Shown here: in pieces, positions 51,812 to 61,529 of the stretch
Position numbering within the stretch: the first letter of the stretch is position 1
How the letters are laid out: every line of letters begins with the position of its first letter
Source: Fusibacter ferrireducens
Lineage (GTDB): Bacteria; Bacillota; Clostridia; Peptostreptococcales; Acidaminobacteraceae
NCBI RefSeq assembly: GCF_015352425.1
Contig: NZ_JADKNH010000003.1
Span: 310,001-374,000, forward strand
Direction of reading: 5' to 3'
Length of the DNA: 64,000 nt
Notes under the pieces: generated by a model
The model's input: only the letters and a program-made list of their open reading frames with translations
Told to the model about the DNA's origin: nothing
Database searches by the model: none
Program-made: the position numbers and the translations under genes

Positions 51812-53908
51812 ATGATTCCAGAAAATTATCTTGAAAAAACCTATGCGGGATTTCTAGGTATGAATATTGGTATAAGATTGGGTGCCCCTGTGGAACCCAC
51901 TGCATGGACCAGTGAAAGAATTGAACGCTTTTATGGGGACATTAAAGACTATGTCAAGCCCTTTAAGAATTTTGCAGCCGATGATGATGTGAATGGGCCC
52001 GTTTACTTCTTAAGGGCACTTACAGATCGTGAAAACAAGAACTCATTGACGCCTCAAGATGTTGCAAATGCATGGCTTAATTATACGCGCGAGGGCGTTG
52101 GTATGTTTTGGTGGGGAGGATATGGCGTCAGTACGGAACATACGGCTTATCTCAACTTAAAAAGAGGTGTTTCAGCACCGCTTTCGGGTTCGGCAAGCAC
52201 AAATGGTCTTGTAATGTCCGAACAGATCGGCGGGCAAATCTTTATTGACACTTGGGGGCTTATCTTTCCAGATCAAATTGAGAAAGCAGCTGAATTTGCA
52301 AGTATTGCCGCCAGTGTTTCTCACGATTTTAATGGAAAATATGGTGCCGCTTTTATTGCAGCGTGTATTTCTAAGGCTTATGTGACTTCTGATGTATTGG
52401 AAATTGTAAGTGCTGGTCTTTCACAAATTCCAAAAAGTTCGACTTATGCTGAAGTGGTTAGAGCCGTGATGCAATTTCACGAGGCGCATCCGGAGGATTT
52501 TAGATTGTGCTTAAAATTTTTACAAGATCACTGGGGCTATGACAAATACACTGGTGTCTGTCACATTATTCCGAATGCAGGTGTTTGTGTACTCTCCATG
52601 CTCTATGGTAAGACTTTTAACAGAACGGTTGAGATTGCAACCATGTGTGGCTGGGATACAGACTGTAACGCAGGTAATGTTGGCACGATTATGGGTGTTG
52701 CAGGTGGACTTGAACAAGTGGGTATGCATTATAGAAAACCCATCAATGACTCAGTGGTGCTGTCGGGTATTTCAGGCTATTTAAATATCTTGGATATACC
52801 CACTTATGTGAAGGAGATTGCAATTATTGGATATGAACAATCTGGTGTGGCGGCACCAAAATCGCTTTTAGAAAGTTATAGGGCGGGAGAAATCTACTTT
52901 GATTTTGAGCTCAGTGGTGCCACACACAATTTTAGAGTTTCCAATCCAACGTTTTGCAGTATAAGACATAGTGATCGAATAGCCTATAAGGGCACTGGCT
53001 CATTGGAAATATTATTCGATAGGATGTCTAGAGGTCAAAGCTCAAAAATTTACTACAAGCCTTTCTACAGGCGGTTCGACTTTGATGATGAAAGATATAT
53101 GCCTGTATTCTCTCCAACAGCATATCCAGGTCAAATCGTTTCAATGATGGTGAGTTTAAAACAGTTCAGCGGTGAGAGTATTATCATCAATCCGTATGTT
53201 AGAAACACTGATACGAAGGCAGATGTCTTGCTAGGCGGCATAGTTCTAAAAGATGAACTCTGGCATGAAATCCAATTTGTGATCCCTGATTTAGGTGGGA
53301 GCATGATTGATGAGATTGGCCTCTTATTCGAGGCAAATTCACCTGCAAAGAATAAAGATTTTGGTTGCCTTTATATCGATGAGTTTTCTATTTCTGGTAA
53401 AGCGCATTATACGATAGATATCTCTAAACAGTCGGCAGAATTGGCATCCATTACGCCTTTTTCTCATAATCATGGTGCGTGGCAAATAGAGGCAGGTCTT
53501 ATGGAGGCCATGTGTTTGGAGCATGCAGAGGCGATGACAGGCAACTATTATTCTAAAGATATTTGTGTTAAAGGGAGTATAAAACCGCATACTGGTCAGA
53601 TGCATTTCATTTCATTGAGAGTTCAAGGGGCTTTAAAAGGTTATTATGCAGGACTCTATAAGGAAGGCATTGCCATTTTAAGACACAATCATGAATTAGA
53701 AGTGCTTGCTTACATGGATTATGCATGGGAATTTGAAGAGCAGTATCCTATAGAATTTAGTGCAATAGGAGATCAATTGATTTTTAAAATAGATGGTAGG
53801 GAAGCACTCAGTTGTGTGGATCATGTATTAAAATATGGTATGGTCGGTTATGCGCTTTATGAGTGTGGAAGATGTGGATTTGGCAATTTAGAAGTAGAGA
53901 CATTTTAA
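51812..53908 (+). CDS. ADP-ribosylglycohydrolase-family enzyme with C-terminal beta-sandwich
   Basis: A 698-residue two-part protein. Residues about 5-330 are an ADP-ribosylglycohydrolase (DraG/ARH) fold: GFLGMNIGIRLGAP, FAADDDVNGPV in place of the usual TDDT metal motif, SVSHDFNGKYGAAFIAACISKA and CGWDTDCNAGNVGTIMG, matching the DxDT second metal site. Residues about 370-700 are beta-rich with FDFELSGATHNFRVSN and a later GHWQIEAG-like segment (HGAWQIEAG), resembling carbohydrate-binding or concanavalin-like modules. No signal peptide, so cytoplasmic. GAGGTGA precedes ATG 51812. The substrate is probably an N- or O-glycoside rather than a modified protein; inference. Confidence 0.82.
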   Translation: MIPENYLEKTYAGFLGMNIGIRLGAPVEPTAWTSERIERFYGDIKDYVKPFKNFAADDDVNGPVYFLRALTDRENKNSLTPQDVANAWLNYTREGVGMFWWGGYGVSTEHTAYLNLKRGVSAPLSGSASTNGLVMSEQIGGQIFIDTWGLIFPDQIEKAAEFASIAASVSHDFNGKYGAAFIAACISKAYVTSDVLEIVSAGLSQIPKSSTYAEVVRAVMQFHEAHPEDFRLCLKFLQDHWGYDKYTGVCHIIPNAGVCVLSMLYGKTFNRTVEIATMCGWDTDCNAGNVGTIMGVAGGLEQVGMHYRKPINDSVVLSGISGYLNILDIPTYVKEIAIIGYEQSGVAAPKSLLESYRAGEIYFDFELSGATHNFRVSNPTFCSIRHSDRIAYKGTGSLEILFDRMSRGQSSKIYYKPFYRRFDFDDERYMPVFSPTAYPGQIVSMMVSLKQFSGESIIINPYVRNTDTKADVLLGGIVLKDELWHEIQFVIPDLGGSMIDEIGLLFEANSPAKNKDFGCLYIDEFSISGKAHYTIDISKQSAELASITPFSHNHGAWQIEAGLMEAMCLEHAEAMTGNYYSKDICVKGSIKPHTGQMHFISLRVQGALKGYYAGLYKEGIAILRHNHELEVLAYMDYAWEFEEQYPIEFSAIGDQLIFKIDGREALSCVDHVLKYGMVGYALYECGRCGFGNLEVETF

Positions 53909-53918
53909 GGAGAAGAAT

Positions 53919-54902
53919 ATGATTTCAATATCTGAAATAAAGCAAAATAAAACATTGGCAAGAAGTAAAGCAACTGGTTGCATTTGTGGTCTTGCAATTG
54001 GTGATTCGTTTGGAGATGCCTCTAGAATGCAGAGTAATCGTGAAAATTATGGCATTACAACGGATTTTAACAGTGGTGCAACGTGGAGTACAGATGACAC
54101 GGAGTTTGCTTTGCTGACAGCTAAAATATTGATTGGATGCAAAGGCAATTTAACTACAGAAGATGTGGTTAAAGCTTGGTTTGAAGATGTGGTTGTTCAG
54201 GATGAATTCAAAAGAGGTGGTGCAAGTGAAGTCTCAGCCGCTAATAATCTCAGAAGAGGCATAAGGCCACCTGAATCAGGAAAATACAGCACATTTCATA
54301 TGAGTGATGGTTCTGCAATGAGAATTGCACCTGTGGGTGTTATCTGTGCTGGAGATCCTCAAAAAGCAGCTGAAATGGCTGAAATTGATGCTTCAATTAG
54401 TCATTACGCAGATGGTATTTGGGGCGCACAAGCTGTTGCAGCAGCGGTTTCAGTGGCAATGGTTGATGGGACTATAGATGAGATTATTGCAGCTGCAATG
54501 TCCGTTATTCCAAAAGATTCATGGCTTTTTGCAGCTATGAATACTGCTTTTGAAATTGTGGAACAGGCAGAAGGTTCTATTATTGATGCCTGGATGCCAC
54601 TTCACGATGCGCTCAGAGCTAGTACCTGGGCAACTACGGCTGAAGCAATTCCAGCTGCATTTGCATGTCTCAAGATGGCGCATAAAGATTTTAAAACAGG
54701 CGTTATTTTGGCAGGAAATTTTGCAAGAGATGCAGATACTATTGGTGCAGTGGTAGGTGCTATATTGGGCGCTAAGTATGGTTTAGAAGCAATTCCAACG
54801 CATTGGGTTGAAAAAACAAGATTCCCTTCTGGAACTTGTCTTACTTTTACCAAGGGTATTGATCTTATTCAGATAGGAGAAGCGTTGGCGGAACTGATAT
54901 AA
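53919..54902 (+). CDS. ADP-ribosylglycohydrolase (DraG/ARH) family protein
   Basis: A 327-residue enzyme with the full metal set: GLAIGDSFGDAS at the N terminus, WSTDDTEFALL for the first motif and FARDADTIGAVVGAILGA for the second. The SHYADGIWGAQAVAAAVSVA helix is also typical. It differs clearly from the larger homologue just upstream, which starts with a modified motif, so the two are not a recent duplicate. AAGGAGAAG precedes ATG 53919, ten bases after the previous stop. Last gene of the operon. It may act on the same imported compound in a second step. Confidence 0.88.
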   Translation: MISISEIKQNKTLARSKATGCICGLAIGDSFGDASRMQSNRENYGITTDFNSGATWSTDDTEFALLTAKILIGCKGNLTTEDVVKAWFEDVVVQDEFKRGGASEVSAANNLRRGIRPPESGKYSTFHMSDGSAMRIAPVGVICAGDPQKAAEMAEIDASISHYADGIWGAQAVAAAVSVAMVDGTIDEIIAAAMSVIPKDSWLFAAMNTAFEIVEQAEGSIIDAWMPLHDALRASTWATTAEAIPAAFACLKMAHKDFKTGVILAGNFARDADTIGAVVGAILGAKYGLEAIPTHWVEKTRFPSGTCLTFTKGIDLIQIGEALAELI

Positions 54903-54974
54903 ATAAAAACTTATACGGAGAATAGAATCATTACAGTGATGTGTGGTGATCTTTTCAAAATAACGACCTCCCAA

Positions 54975-55021
54975 AATAAGGCTATGTCGAAAATTAAAAA
55001 AGTTTTCAGCATAGCCTTATT
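54975..55021. terminator. Hairpin between convergent genes, probable terminator
   Basis: AATAAGGCTATG (54975-54986) pairs with CATAGCCTTATT (55010-55021), with GAAAA/TTTTC pairing inside. There is no long T run, so it may work weakly in both directions. Confidence 0.65.
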
Positions 55022-55071
55022 GCAATGTTAAGAAAGATTATGATGTCATAAATTCACTAAAGCACTGTTCT

Positions 55072-55800
55072 TTATTTGGAAAGTGCCTTCGTCACAAACA
55101 AATTGCATTGATTTTCGTTTCGCATGGCTGTTAAAAGATTTTTGCGGCTGTTTGGGACTTCCTTGTAGAGTGCTTTTAGCATATCGGCAACTTCTTCGCG
55201 TTTTGTATGTTTATCCATGGGACACGGACTCTTCAATACAGGGATGTTCTCTGAGTGAATTGTACCGACAATTTGTGCCTCGGAAGCATCTAAAAAAGGT
55301 CTGATCACGTGGATATTTGTACGCGAAAGATAGGATTTATATTCCAAAGTATTCATTTTCCCAGAATAGAGCATATTCAGAAACAGTGTGGACAGTGCAT
55401 CATCAGCGTGATGTCCCAATGCCAATACATTGAGATTTCTTTCGATCATCGCTTGAGCAAGTGCACCACGCCTCATATTTGCACATAGTGCACATGGATT
55501 TTTTTCATACCGAATTTCAAAGACGACTTTTGCGATATCTGTTTTAATAATTGTGTAGGGAACATCCAGTTCAAGACAAAATGCCTTTGCTGCCTCTAAA
55601 TCAAAATTATTGAAGCCCATGTCTACGGTGAGTGCTTCCAAATGAAATTTAAAGGGACTAAAACTTTGATATCGCTTTAAAAGACGTAATAATGCCATGC
55701 TGTCTTTTCCACCCGATAAGCCCACCGCGACGCGGTCTCCTTCGGCGATTAACCCGTATGTCTCTATTGTCTTTCTCATAGCACCTGATAAACTTTTCAT
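55072..55800 (-). CDS. TtcA-family tRNA thiolation protein (PP-loop ATPase)
   Basis: A 242-residue enzyme of the TtcA/TtuA group that adenylates a tRNA base and replaces oxygen with sulfur, usually 2-thiocytidine at position 32. The PP-loop is VGLSGGKDSMALL. The cluster cysteines are CALCANMRRGAL (CxxC) and SPCPMD later in the chain. The ATG at 55800 or a TTG at 55806 can be the start; GAGG lies upstream. It is transcribed alone towards the glycohydrolase operon. The exact base modified is not certain from sequence. Confidence 0.87.
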   Translation of the reverse strand: MKSLSGAMRKTIETYGLIAEGDRVAVGLSGGKDSMALLRLLKRYQSFSPFKFHLEALTVDMGFNNFDLEAAKAFCLELDVPYTIIKTDIAKVVFEIRYEKNPCALCANMRRGALAQAMIERNLNVLALGHHADDALSTLFLNMLYSGKMNTLEYKSYLSRTNIHVIRPFLDASEAQIVGTIHSENIPVLKSPCPMDKHTKREEVADMLKALYKEVPNSRKNLLTAMRNENQCNLFVTKALSK

Positions 55801-55910
55801 TTTCAATTAACCTCATTTTTAATTTCTATCTATCTCTCTTCGACTTCATTGATTATAGTCTATAAAATCTTTTTTTTCAACAGTTTAAGGGAAGGGCAGG
55901 AGACATAAAT

Positions 55911-55960
55911 AAAAAAACTGAAGGAAGAGGGCGGACGAGAAAACGCCACTTCTATCAGTT
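55911..55960 (-). terminator. Terminator of the minus-strand PKD-like protein gene
   Basis: On the minus strand AACTGA (55960-55955) pairs with TCAGTT (55921-55916), with GAAG/CTTC and GGCG/CGCC inside, followed by T. It lies 13 bases after the stop at 55973. Confidence 0.8.
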
Positions 55961-55972
55961 CTACTTTACAGA

Positions 55973-57484
55973 TTAATTGCCTTTGCTATTTGAAGGTGCT
56001 TTAGAATCGGATGTATACACATAGTCTTGTTTATATTCTTTGCTCCAATTGCCTTCTTTATCCATGACGCGAAGGACAACTTTGTATTTACCCTCAGTAT
56101 CAAAGATGGGGTAAAAATTTTCCGCTTCGTAAGTTTCTATAAGCTTATCATCATAATAAACGGTCCATTCACAGAGATCTAAATTTTTAAGGTTTGAGCT
56201 CGTATTCACAAATGCCACGCGATTATCTGCCAAGGTATTGATTTCGTAACTGGCCCTTAATTCAGTATCCTTGTGGAAAAGGAACTTGTTGGCCAAGAAG
56301 ATAATCAACACTAGAGTGAGGAGTACTGCAACGGACAATAAAATCTTCTTCCAATGGTTTGGTTCCGGTTCATCTTCAGTAAAGAGGTCTTCCAATAGTG
56401 TATCGCTTTCAGTAACCAGTTGCTCATCATCCCATTCAGGAAACTTTGCAGTCTGCTTAGTATTTTCCACAGGCATTGCATTTTTATGAGCACGTCTGAC
56501 CTCGGCAAAAGTAGCATCCATATCGTCAATAGATGGCAATGTACGTGTATTCATCGTAAGTGTAACTTCTTCTGTGAAAAGCAATTTTGAAAGTTCACTT
56601 CTGAGCAGTTCGCTTTCTGCAAATGGGTCCTCTCTAGAAGCTAAGGCATCAAATGGTGTGGATTCATCTTCTCCGTCGTTCGCTTCCTCTGATTGGACCT
56701 TTTCAATAGGATCTGTTGAAGCGATATCGATGTCAATTAAAGATTCAGGTGAATTTGAATCTGAATCAAGAGGTTGCGTATGTGTAATTGCTTCAGAAGT
56801 CTTTGAGAGAGAACTCCCTTGGTTATTTTGCTCGAGAACGAGATGATACTCATAAGCAATTTTAGTAAGTATTTCAGGCTTCTCATAAATGAAGATATCT
56901 TTGTAATCTTGCAATAGATCAGAGATCGTATAGTAATGATGATTTCCAATCAAAAGGTTGTCAATGAATTGCTGATGAAAATCTGTTTCAGGCTGAACAA
57001 GGCGTTCCAGTAATCGAGCACTCCTAAAAATGACATCCTTAAAACTATGATGTGTAATTGTTGTATAGTCAATCAGTTCTTTAAAACATATGACGCCATT
57101 ATGAATTAAGATTTGGTCGTCTTCCAGCAGTTGATATTTAATTGCATTTGAAAAGGTATCGTATTTATTGAGTGCTTTGAGTAAACTCAACCCTAAATAA
57201 ATGCGTTGATCATATGAGCCATCAGGATCAACAAGATAAGTTTCAAGAGGTATGCCTAAGGGGTGTCTCAACACAATATGGAGTTCATTTTGTTCTTCAA
57301 AGACATCAAGGACATTATATAGATGATCTGCAATCAATAAGCGCGTGGTTGTTAAAATACTTGCAGGATTCTTAATTGATATAAGATTTATTTCAGCAGG
57401 CTCATCATCTAGATAGCCTGTGGAAAATCGCTGGAATGAATCTTCGTGAATTAATTTTTCTACTCTAAAATTCGATAGATTCAT
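55973..57484 (-). CDS. Membrane protein with kinase-like N terminus and PKD-like C terminus
   Basis: A 503-residue protein. Residues about 1-215 have the rhythm of a protein kinase fold (LHIVLRHPLGIPLETYL, then QILIHNGVICFKELIDY where a catalytic loop and DFG would be) but lack HRD and DFG, so no activity is expected. A low-complexity acidic linker (about 220-375) leads to one membrane helix (about 380-402), then an outside PKD- or Ig-like domain with CEWTVYYDD and GKYKVVLRVMDKEG. The layout suggests transmission across the membrane or a structural role at the cell surface. GGAGG precedes the start. The kinase comparison is tentative; the membrane and PKD parts are clearer. Confidence 0.68.
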   Translation of the reverse strand: MNLSNFRVEKLIHEDSFQRFSTGYLDDEPAEINLISIKNPASILTTTRLLIADHLYNVLDVFEEQNELHIVLRHPLGIPLETYLVDPDGSYDQRIYLGLSLLKALNKYDTFSNAIKYQLLEDDQILIHNGVICFKELIDYTTITHHSFKDVIFRSARLLERLVQPETDFHQQFIDNLLIGNHHYYTISDLLQDYKDIFIYEKPEILTKIAYEYHLVLEQNNQGSSLSKTSEAITHTQPLDSDSNSPESLIDIDIASTDPIEKVQSEEANDGEDESTPFDALASREDPFAESELLRSELSKLLFTEEVTLTMNTRTLPSIDDMDATFAEVRRAHKNAMPVENTKQTAKFPEWDDEQLVTESDTLLEDLFTEDEPEPNHWKKILLSVAVLLTLVLIIFLANKFLFHKDTELRASYEINTLADNRVAFVNTSSNLKNLDLCEWTVYYDDKLIETYEAENFYPIFDTEGKYKVVLRVMDKEGNWSKEYKQDYVYTSDSKAPSNSKGN

Positions 57485-57692
57485 AGGTTTGCCTCCAATA
57501 TAGTAAACTCAAGTTTATTATATAATATAATGAGGCAATACAACAATACAATTTCAATAAAATTAGAATAAATACTCAAGATGTAGTGGAAAAATGATAA
57601 AAAAGCACTAAATCTTCCTGATATATTGAAATCTTATGGCGTGGTCGTGGGAATTGAATTATAATCGTAGTATAGAAAGCGAGTGATACAAA

Positions 57693-58925
57693 ATGATTCG
57701 ATTACTTCATATTTCAGATATACATTTAAATACAGGATTTGCCAGCAAAGAAAATGTCGTCAGAGAACAACTCAAAGAAGGCCTTGTTAAATCTTTTGAG
57801 AGGGCAATTGAATATACCATTTCTGAAGATTTAGATGGTGTTATACTATCGGGAGATTTTTTGGACAATGATAAAATGCCCTTCAAACTCGAGCAAATTA
57901 TTTTGATGTTGTTTGAAAAATTATTTCACGCTAAAAAGTATTTGTTCTACACGACTGGAAATCATGATCCGATGAACACGGCTCCATTTTTAAAAAAATT
58001 TGAGGAAGAACCTTTTTTTTATTATTTTGACAGTGATGAACCCAAGCATTTTCAAGTGGAAATGTCTTCTGGAGATATTCTTGAAATTGTAGGTTGTGGT
58101 CATAAATCTAAAAATGAGAAGCGCAATTTAATTAAACAATTTCCAAGAAAAAATAATGATCATCTATGGCTTGGTGTAGGACATGCCAGTGTACCCTCGG
58201 CTTTTTCAGTGGGGGCAAAAGAACAGTATATGGCAACTTCACTTGAAGATATAGAGGCTTTAAAATATGACTACTTTGCATTGGGCCATATTCACATACA
58301 ACAATTATTATCAGAACGCATTGCTTATTCGGGCAATATTCAGGGGCTTAATTACAAAGAAATTGGTGATAAAGGTGGTCTTCTCATTGAACTTAAGAAG
58401 GATTACATTGAAATAACGCCAAAAACATTTAACGAAGTTCAATGGGAGGCGTTTGATTTTGAACTCTCAGAGGGCATAGAGTCCCTACATGATCTTGAAA
58501 CAGCACTTTTGGCATTTGTTTCAGAAGAGATTTCAGATATAGATCGAAGTTCAAATCGGTTAATTTTAAGGATTAACCTTGAAGGACGAACGCCTTTAGC
58601 ACATGTTTTGAAAGAAAGTGAAAATTTAGAGTATCTCAGCTCTTTAATCAAGAGAAAAATAGGTCTTTTAAATGTGGATATAAAGTTGCTTTCAGTGAGT
58701 GTCATAGTGGATAAACAAGCTCTATTAGAAGAGAAGACGGTTTTGTCGGAAGCTCTCAGTCTTGCATCGCATTTAAATGAAAATGAGCCTTTGTTAGAAA
58801 GGCTTTTAGAACTCCCTATTTTTGATGCTAAAATGACATATAGAGAAAAATGTTCTGAAATTCAAAGTATTCTAGAATCTGCTGAAGATGACCTCATTGA
58901 TTATTTTATAAGAGGCAAAATATGA
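57693..58925 (+). CDS. yhaO: Metallophosphoesterase, YhaO/SbcD-like nuclease
   Basis: A 410-residue calcineurin-like phosphoesterase predicted to be the nuclease subunit of an SbcCD/Mre11-Rad50-like DNA repair complex. The metal motifs are complete: HISDIHL, LSGDFLDND, TTGNHDPMN, GVGHASV and FALGHIHIQ. A helical C-terminal half (about residues 235-410) would contact the ATPase partner. AAGCGAGTGAT precedes ATG 57693. Its stop overlaps the start of the ATPase gene by four bases. Confidence 0.88.
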   Translation: MIRLLHISDIHLNTGFASKENVVREQLKEGLVKSFERAIEYTISEDLDGVILSGDFLDNDKMPFKLEQIILMLFEKLFHAKKYLFYTTGNHDPMNTAPFLKKFEEEPFFYYFDSDEPKHFQVEMSSGDILEIVGCGHKSKNEKRNLIKQFPRKNNDHLWLGVGHASVPSAFSVGAKEQYMATSLEDIEALKYDYFALGHIHIQQLLSERIAYSGNIQGLNYKEIGDKGGLLIELKKDYIEITPKTFNEVQWEAFDFELSEGIESLHDLETALLAFVSEEISDIDRSSNRLILRINLEGRTPLAHVLKESENLEYLSSLIKRKIGLLNVDIKLLSVSVIVDKQALLEEKTVLSEALSLASHLNENEPLLERLLELPIFDAKMTYREKCSEIQSILESAEDDLIDYFIRGKI

Positions 58926-61519
58926 TTATAAAAAAAATACACTACAAGTCTTATGGAAAACTTAAAAATCAAGACATTTGCTTTGACAAGGGTCTGAATT
59001 TGATCTATGGCGAGAATGAAGCTGGAAAATCCACTATTTTTAATAGCGTATTGAATTTGCTCTATGGGATTTCACCGCAGTCTAGAGAACGTCACCCCTA
59101 TGTGAATTGGGATACGAATGATTTGGATTTTTCTGCTTGGTTTGATGCAGAGGGCGATTCGTATTGGATCAATAGACGCCTTATGAGTTCACCGAAGGCT
59201 GTACTCACCAATCTGTCAAAGAATTTTACAGAAAATAGCAGGAATGATGCGTTAAAAGTGACTTCTGGCATCAGTGAATCTCTATATGCATCTGTTTTTC
59301 ATTTTACCTCGGATCATCTTTCGAATTTAGAAGATGAAACATGGGAGAGCATTCAAGAAAATTTAATTTTTAATTATGGTATGGATTATCTTAGAAAAAC
59401 AAGCGATATTGTGTCCGAGCTTGAGCATGAAATTAACAGCATTTGGCGCAAAGATAAGAGAGGGAATCCTCTCATTAACCAAAAGCAAGCTGAAATTAGA
59501 GAGATTATGAAAAAGCGCATTGAACTAGATGCGCGTTATGATGAAATTTCAAAATTGAATGTTCAAGTTGAAGAACTTACAGGCAAAATGAATCGCGCCA
59601 TGCTTCAAAAAAGAGAGATCGAGCGTGAGTATAAAGAGATTCAAGCGCTCATTCCAATTAAAGAAAAAATAGAAAAAATTCTCTTTTTAAAAACACAATT
59701 GGTCAATTTTGAATGGCATGAAGTTATTGCAGATAATGCTTATGATCTTTGTATGATGTTAAAAAAAGACGTTATAGAATTTGACGGTGAAATTCTAGCG
59801 CTGGAAAATGAAAAAAGCCAGTTGGAAAAATCCATAATTGCGTTTACAGATGAATCTCAAACGATACTGAAGAATGCTGACAGCGTTCAATATGCAAAAG
59901 GTCAATTGGCGAAACTTGAACAATTAGAGGGTCAACTTCAAATTTTCACCACGGAACTCAGTAAAAAAAGCGATCTCATTCAATATCAGTTTCAAATGAT
60001 GTTTGATTTGCCGTATCAGGTTGAATCTGAAGAACAGTTGGCAAAGTTAAATCCATTGGAGATAAAAACAGAGTTGTACAAATATCTTGAAATTTCAAGA
60101 CGACCAGTCCCTCAATTCAATGGGAAGAAAAGAGCTATAGACTACCTTTTAATTGTTATTGGCATTGGGATGATGACAATTGCTCTTATTTTCTCATCTC
60201 TAATGCCACTTGGATTTTTGGGAACTGCTCTCTTGGGATTTGCTTTAAGCCGCTACATTTCTAATCGAAACATAAGTGGTACAGCGCATGAATCTGAACC
60301 CATTAAGTCTGCCTTAATAGCGTTATTTGATCCTATGCCTTTGCCAGAATACGTTTGGCAAGATGCTTCGCTTTCTTTTATTTCAAAGTTGGAACAGCTT
60401 CTGGCTCTATTGTTTGAACGCACGCAAACTGAGGTGCACATTAAAATGATAAAAAGCGAAGTGTCGACAATTGAAGCAGAATTAAGAGAAGTTTTATCGT
60501 TTGTCGCTTTAGATCAGGGCAATAATATTAAGCTCTTTGTGCACATGATCAGCCTAAAGCTTGAAAAAGTAATGGAAAAAGCAAAGGCGCAAGAGCTCAT
60601 AGAATATGAAATTAACGAACTCAACAAGCAAATAAAATCTCTTACAACAAAGAGAGCGGCTAAAAACGATCGCTTATCAGAACTTGAGATGAATTTTTTG
60701 AACTTGGGCCAGGGCAATTTAGAACAAGGATTTAAAAACTATCATGACAATAACGAGCTTATAAAACGTATTAAAGTTTTTGAAGAGGAATTGACATTTT
60801 CTGATAAATTGGTAAAAGCATACGAGGCATATGAGTCAAAGCCATTGATAAACACAATGTATTTAGAGGAAATAAGTAAGACGGTTTCTGAGCTTACACA
60901 TGAAATTCAGGAAATTTCAATTGAAAAGAATAATCTAGAAAAGGATATCTCTATTCTCAAAGAAAGTTTTCAGATGGATGAGCTCGAGAGTCAGTTGCTA
61001 TTTTTACAAGAAGAAGTTGAAAGTCTTATGGCGAAACGCAATAGATTAATGGTCATGTGTGAAGTCGTGAAATTTGCAGATGAAAAGTTTAGGAGAGAAA
61101 ATCAACCTGACATCCTACAAAGAGTTAGTGACTATATGAGACGCATTACAAATGGCAAATATCAAGAGGTTTTGATCAGCGAGCAAGGTGGAAAATTTGA
61201 ACTTCAATTTTTAATGGGTTCAGAAATTTATTCGATTTCAAGAGCCTTTAGTAAAGGGACAATTCATCAGCTTTTTCTAGCTTTCAGATTGGCTGTTATT
61301 GACAGTCTGAATGGAGGGGATGATAAATTGCCGCTTGTGTTGGATGAAGTCTTCATAAATTGGGATCATCAGAGACTGGATACTACCCAGAATATTATTG
61401 AAGAAATCTCTAAAGAACGTCAAGTAATTTTATTGACATGTCACGCGCATCAATTGAAATATTTCGAAAAAGCGCATATTATAAAGTTAGAAGAAACATC
61501 TTTAAAAAATGTGAATTGA
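58922..61519 (+). CDS. yhaN: AAA ATPase, YhaN/Rad50-like partner of YhaO
   Basis: SMC-like ATPase of 865 residues. The N-terminal lobe has YGENEAGKST (Walker A, about residues 31-40), the C-terminal lobe has a signature-like FSKGTIHQLFLAFRLA and LVLDEVFINWDHQRLD (Walker B). Between them lie two long coiled-coil blocks (about 180-370 and 510-740). A hydrophobic hairpin (about residues 408-445, LLIVIGIGMMTIALIF and FLGTALLGFALSRY) sits at the apex, as in YhaN-type proteins, so the tip may insert in the membrane. ATG overlaps the yhaO stop. It probably forms a membrane-linked DNA-processing complex. Confidence 0.88.
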   Translation: MIIKKIHYKSYGKLKNQDICFDKGLNLIYGENEAGKSTIFNSVLNLLYGISPQSRERHPYVNWDTNDLDFSAWFDAEGDSYWINRRLMSSPKAVLTNLSKNFTENSRNDALKVTSGISESLYASVFHFTSDHLSNLEDETWESIQENLIFNYGMDYLRKTSDIVSELEHEINSIWRKDKRGNPLINQKQAEIREIMKKRIELDARYDEISKLNVQVEELTGKMNRAMLQKREIEREYKEIQALIPIKEKIEKILFLKTQLVNFEWHEVIADNAYDLCMMLKKDVIEFDGEILALENEKSQLEKSIIAFTDESQTILKNADSVQYAKGQLAKLEQLEGQLQIFTTELSKKSDLIQYQFQMMFDLPYQVESEEQLAKLNPLEIKTELYKYLEISRRPVPQFNGKKRAIDYLLIVIGIGMMTIALIFSSLMPLGFLGTALLGFALSRYISNRNISGTAHESEPIKSALIALFDPMPLPEYVWQDASLSFISKLEQLLALLFERTQTEVHIKMIKSEVSTIEAELREVLSFVALDQGNNIKLFVHMISLKLEKVMEKAKAQELIEYEINELNKQIKSLTTKRAAKNDRLSELEMNFLNLGQGNLEQGFKNYHDNNELIKRIKVFEEELTFSDKLVKAYEAYESKPLINTMYLEEISKTVSELTHEIQEISIEKNNLEKDISILKESFQMDELESQLLFLQEEVESLMAKRNRLMVMCEVVKFADEKFRRENQPDILQRVSDYMRRITNGKYQEVLISEQGGKFELQFLMGSEIYSISRAFSKGTIHQLFLAFRLAVIDSLNGGDDKLPLVLDEVFINWDHQRLDTTQNIIEEISKERQVILLTCHAHQLKYFEKAHIIKLEETSLKNVN

Positions 61520-61529
61520 GGACAAATTT

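Noticed and set aside
51812-54902. Two glycohydrolase genes as a recent tandem duplication
   Set aside because: They differ in length, in the first metal motif and in most of the sequence, so they are distant relatives.
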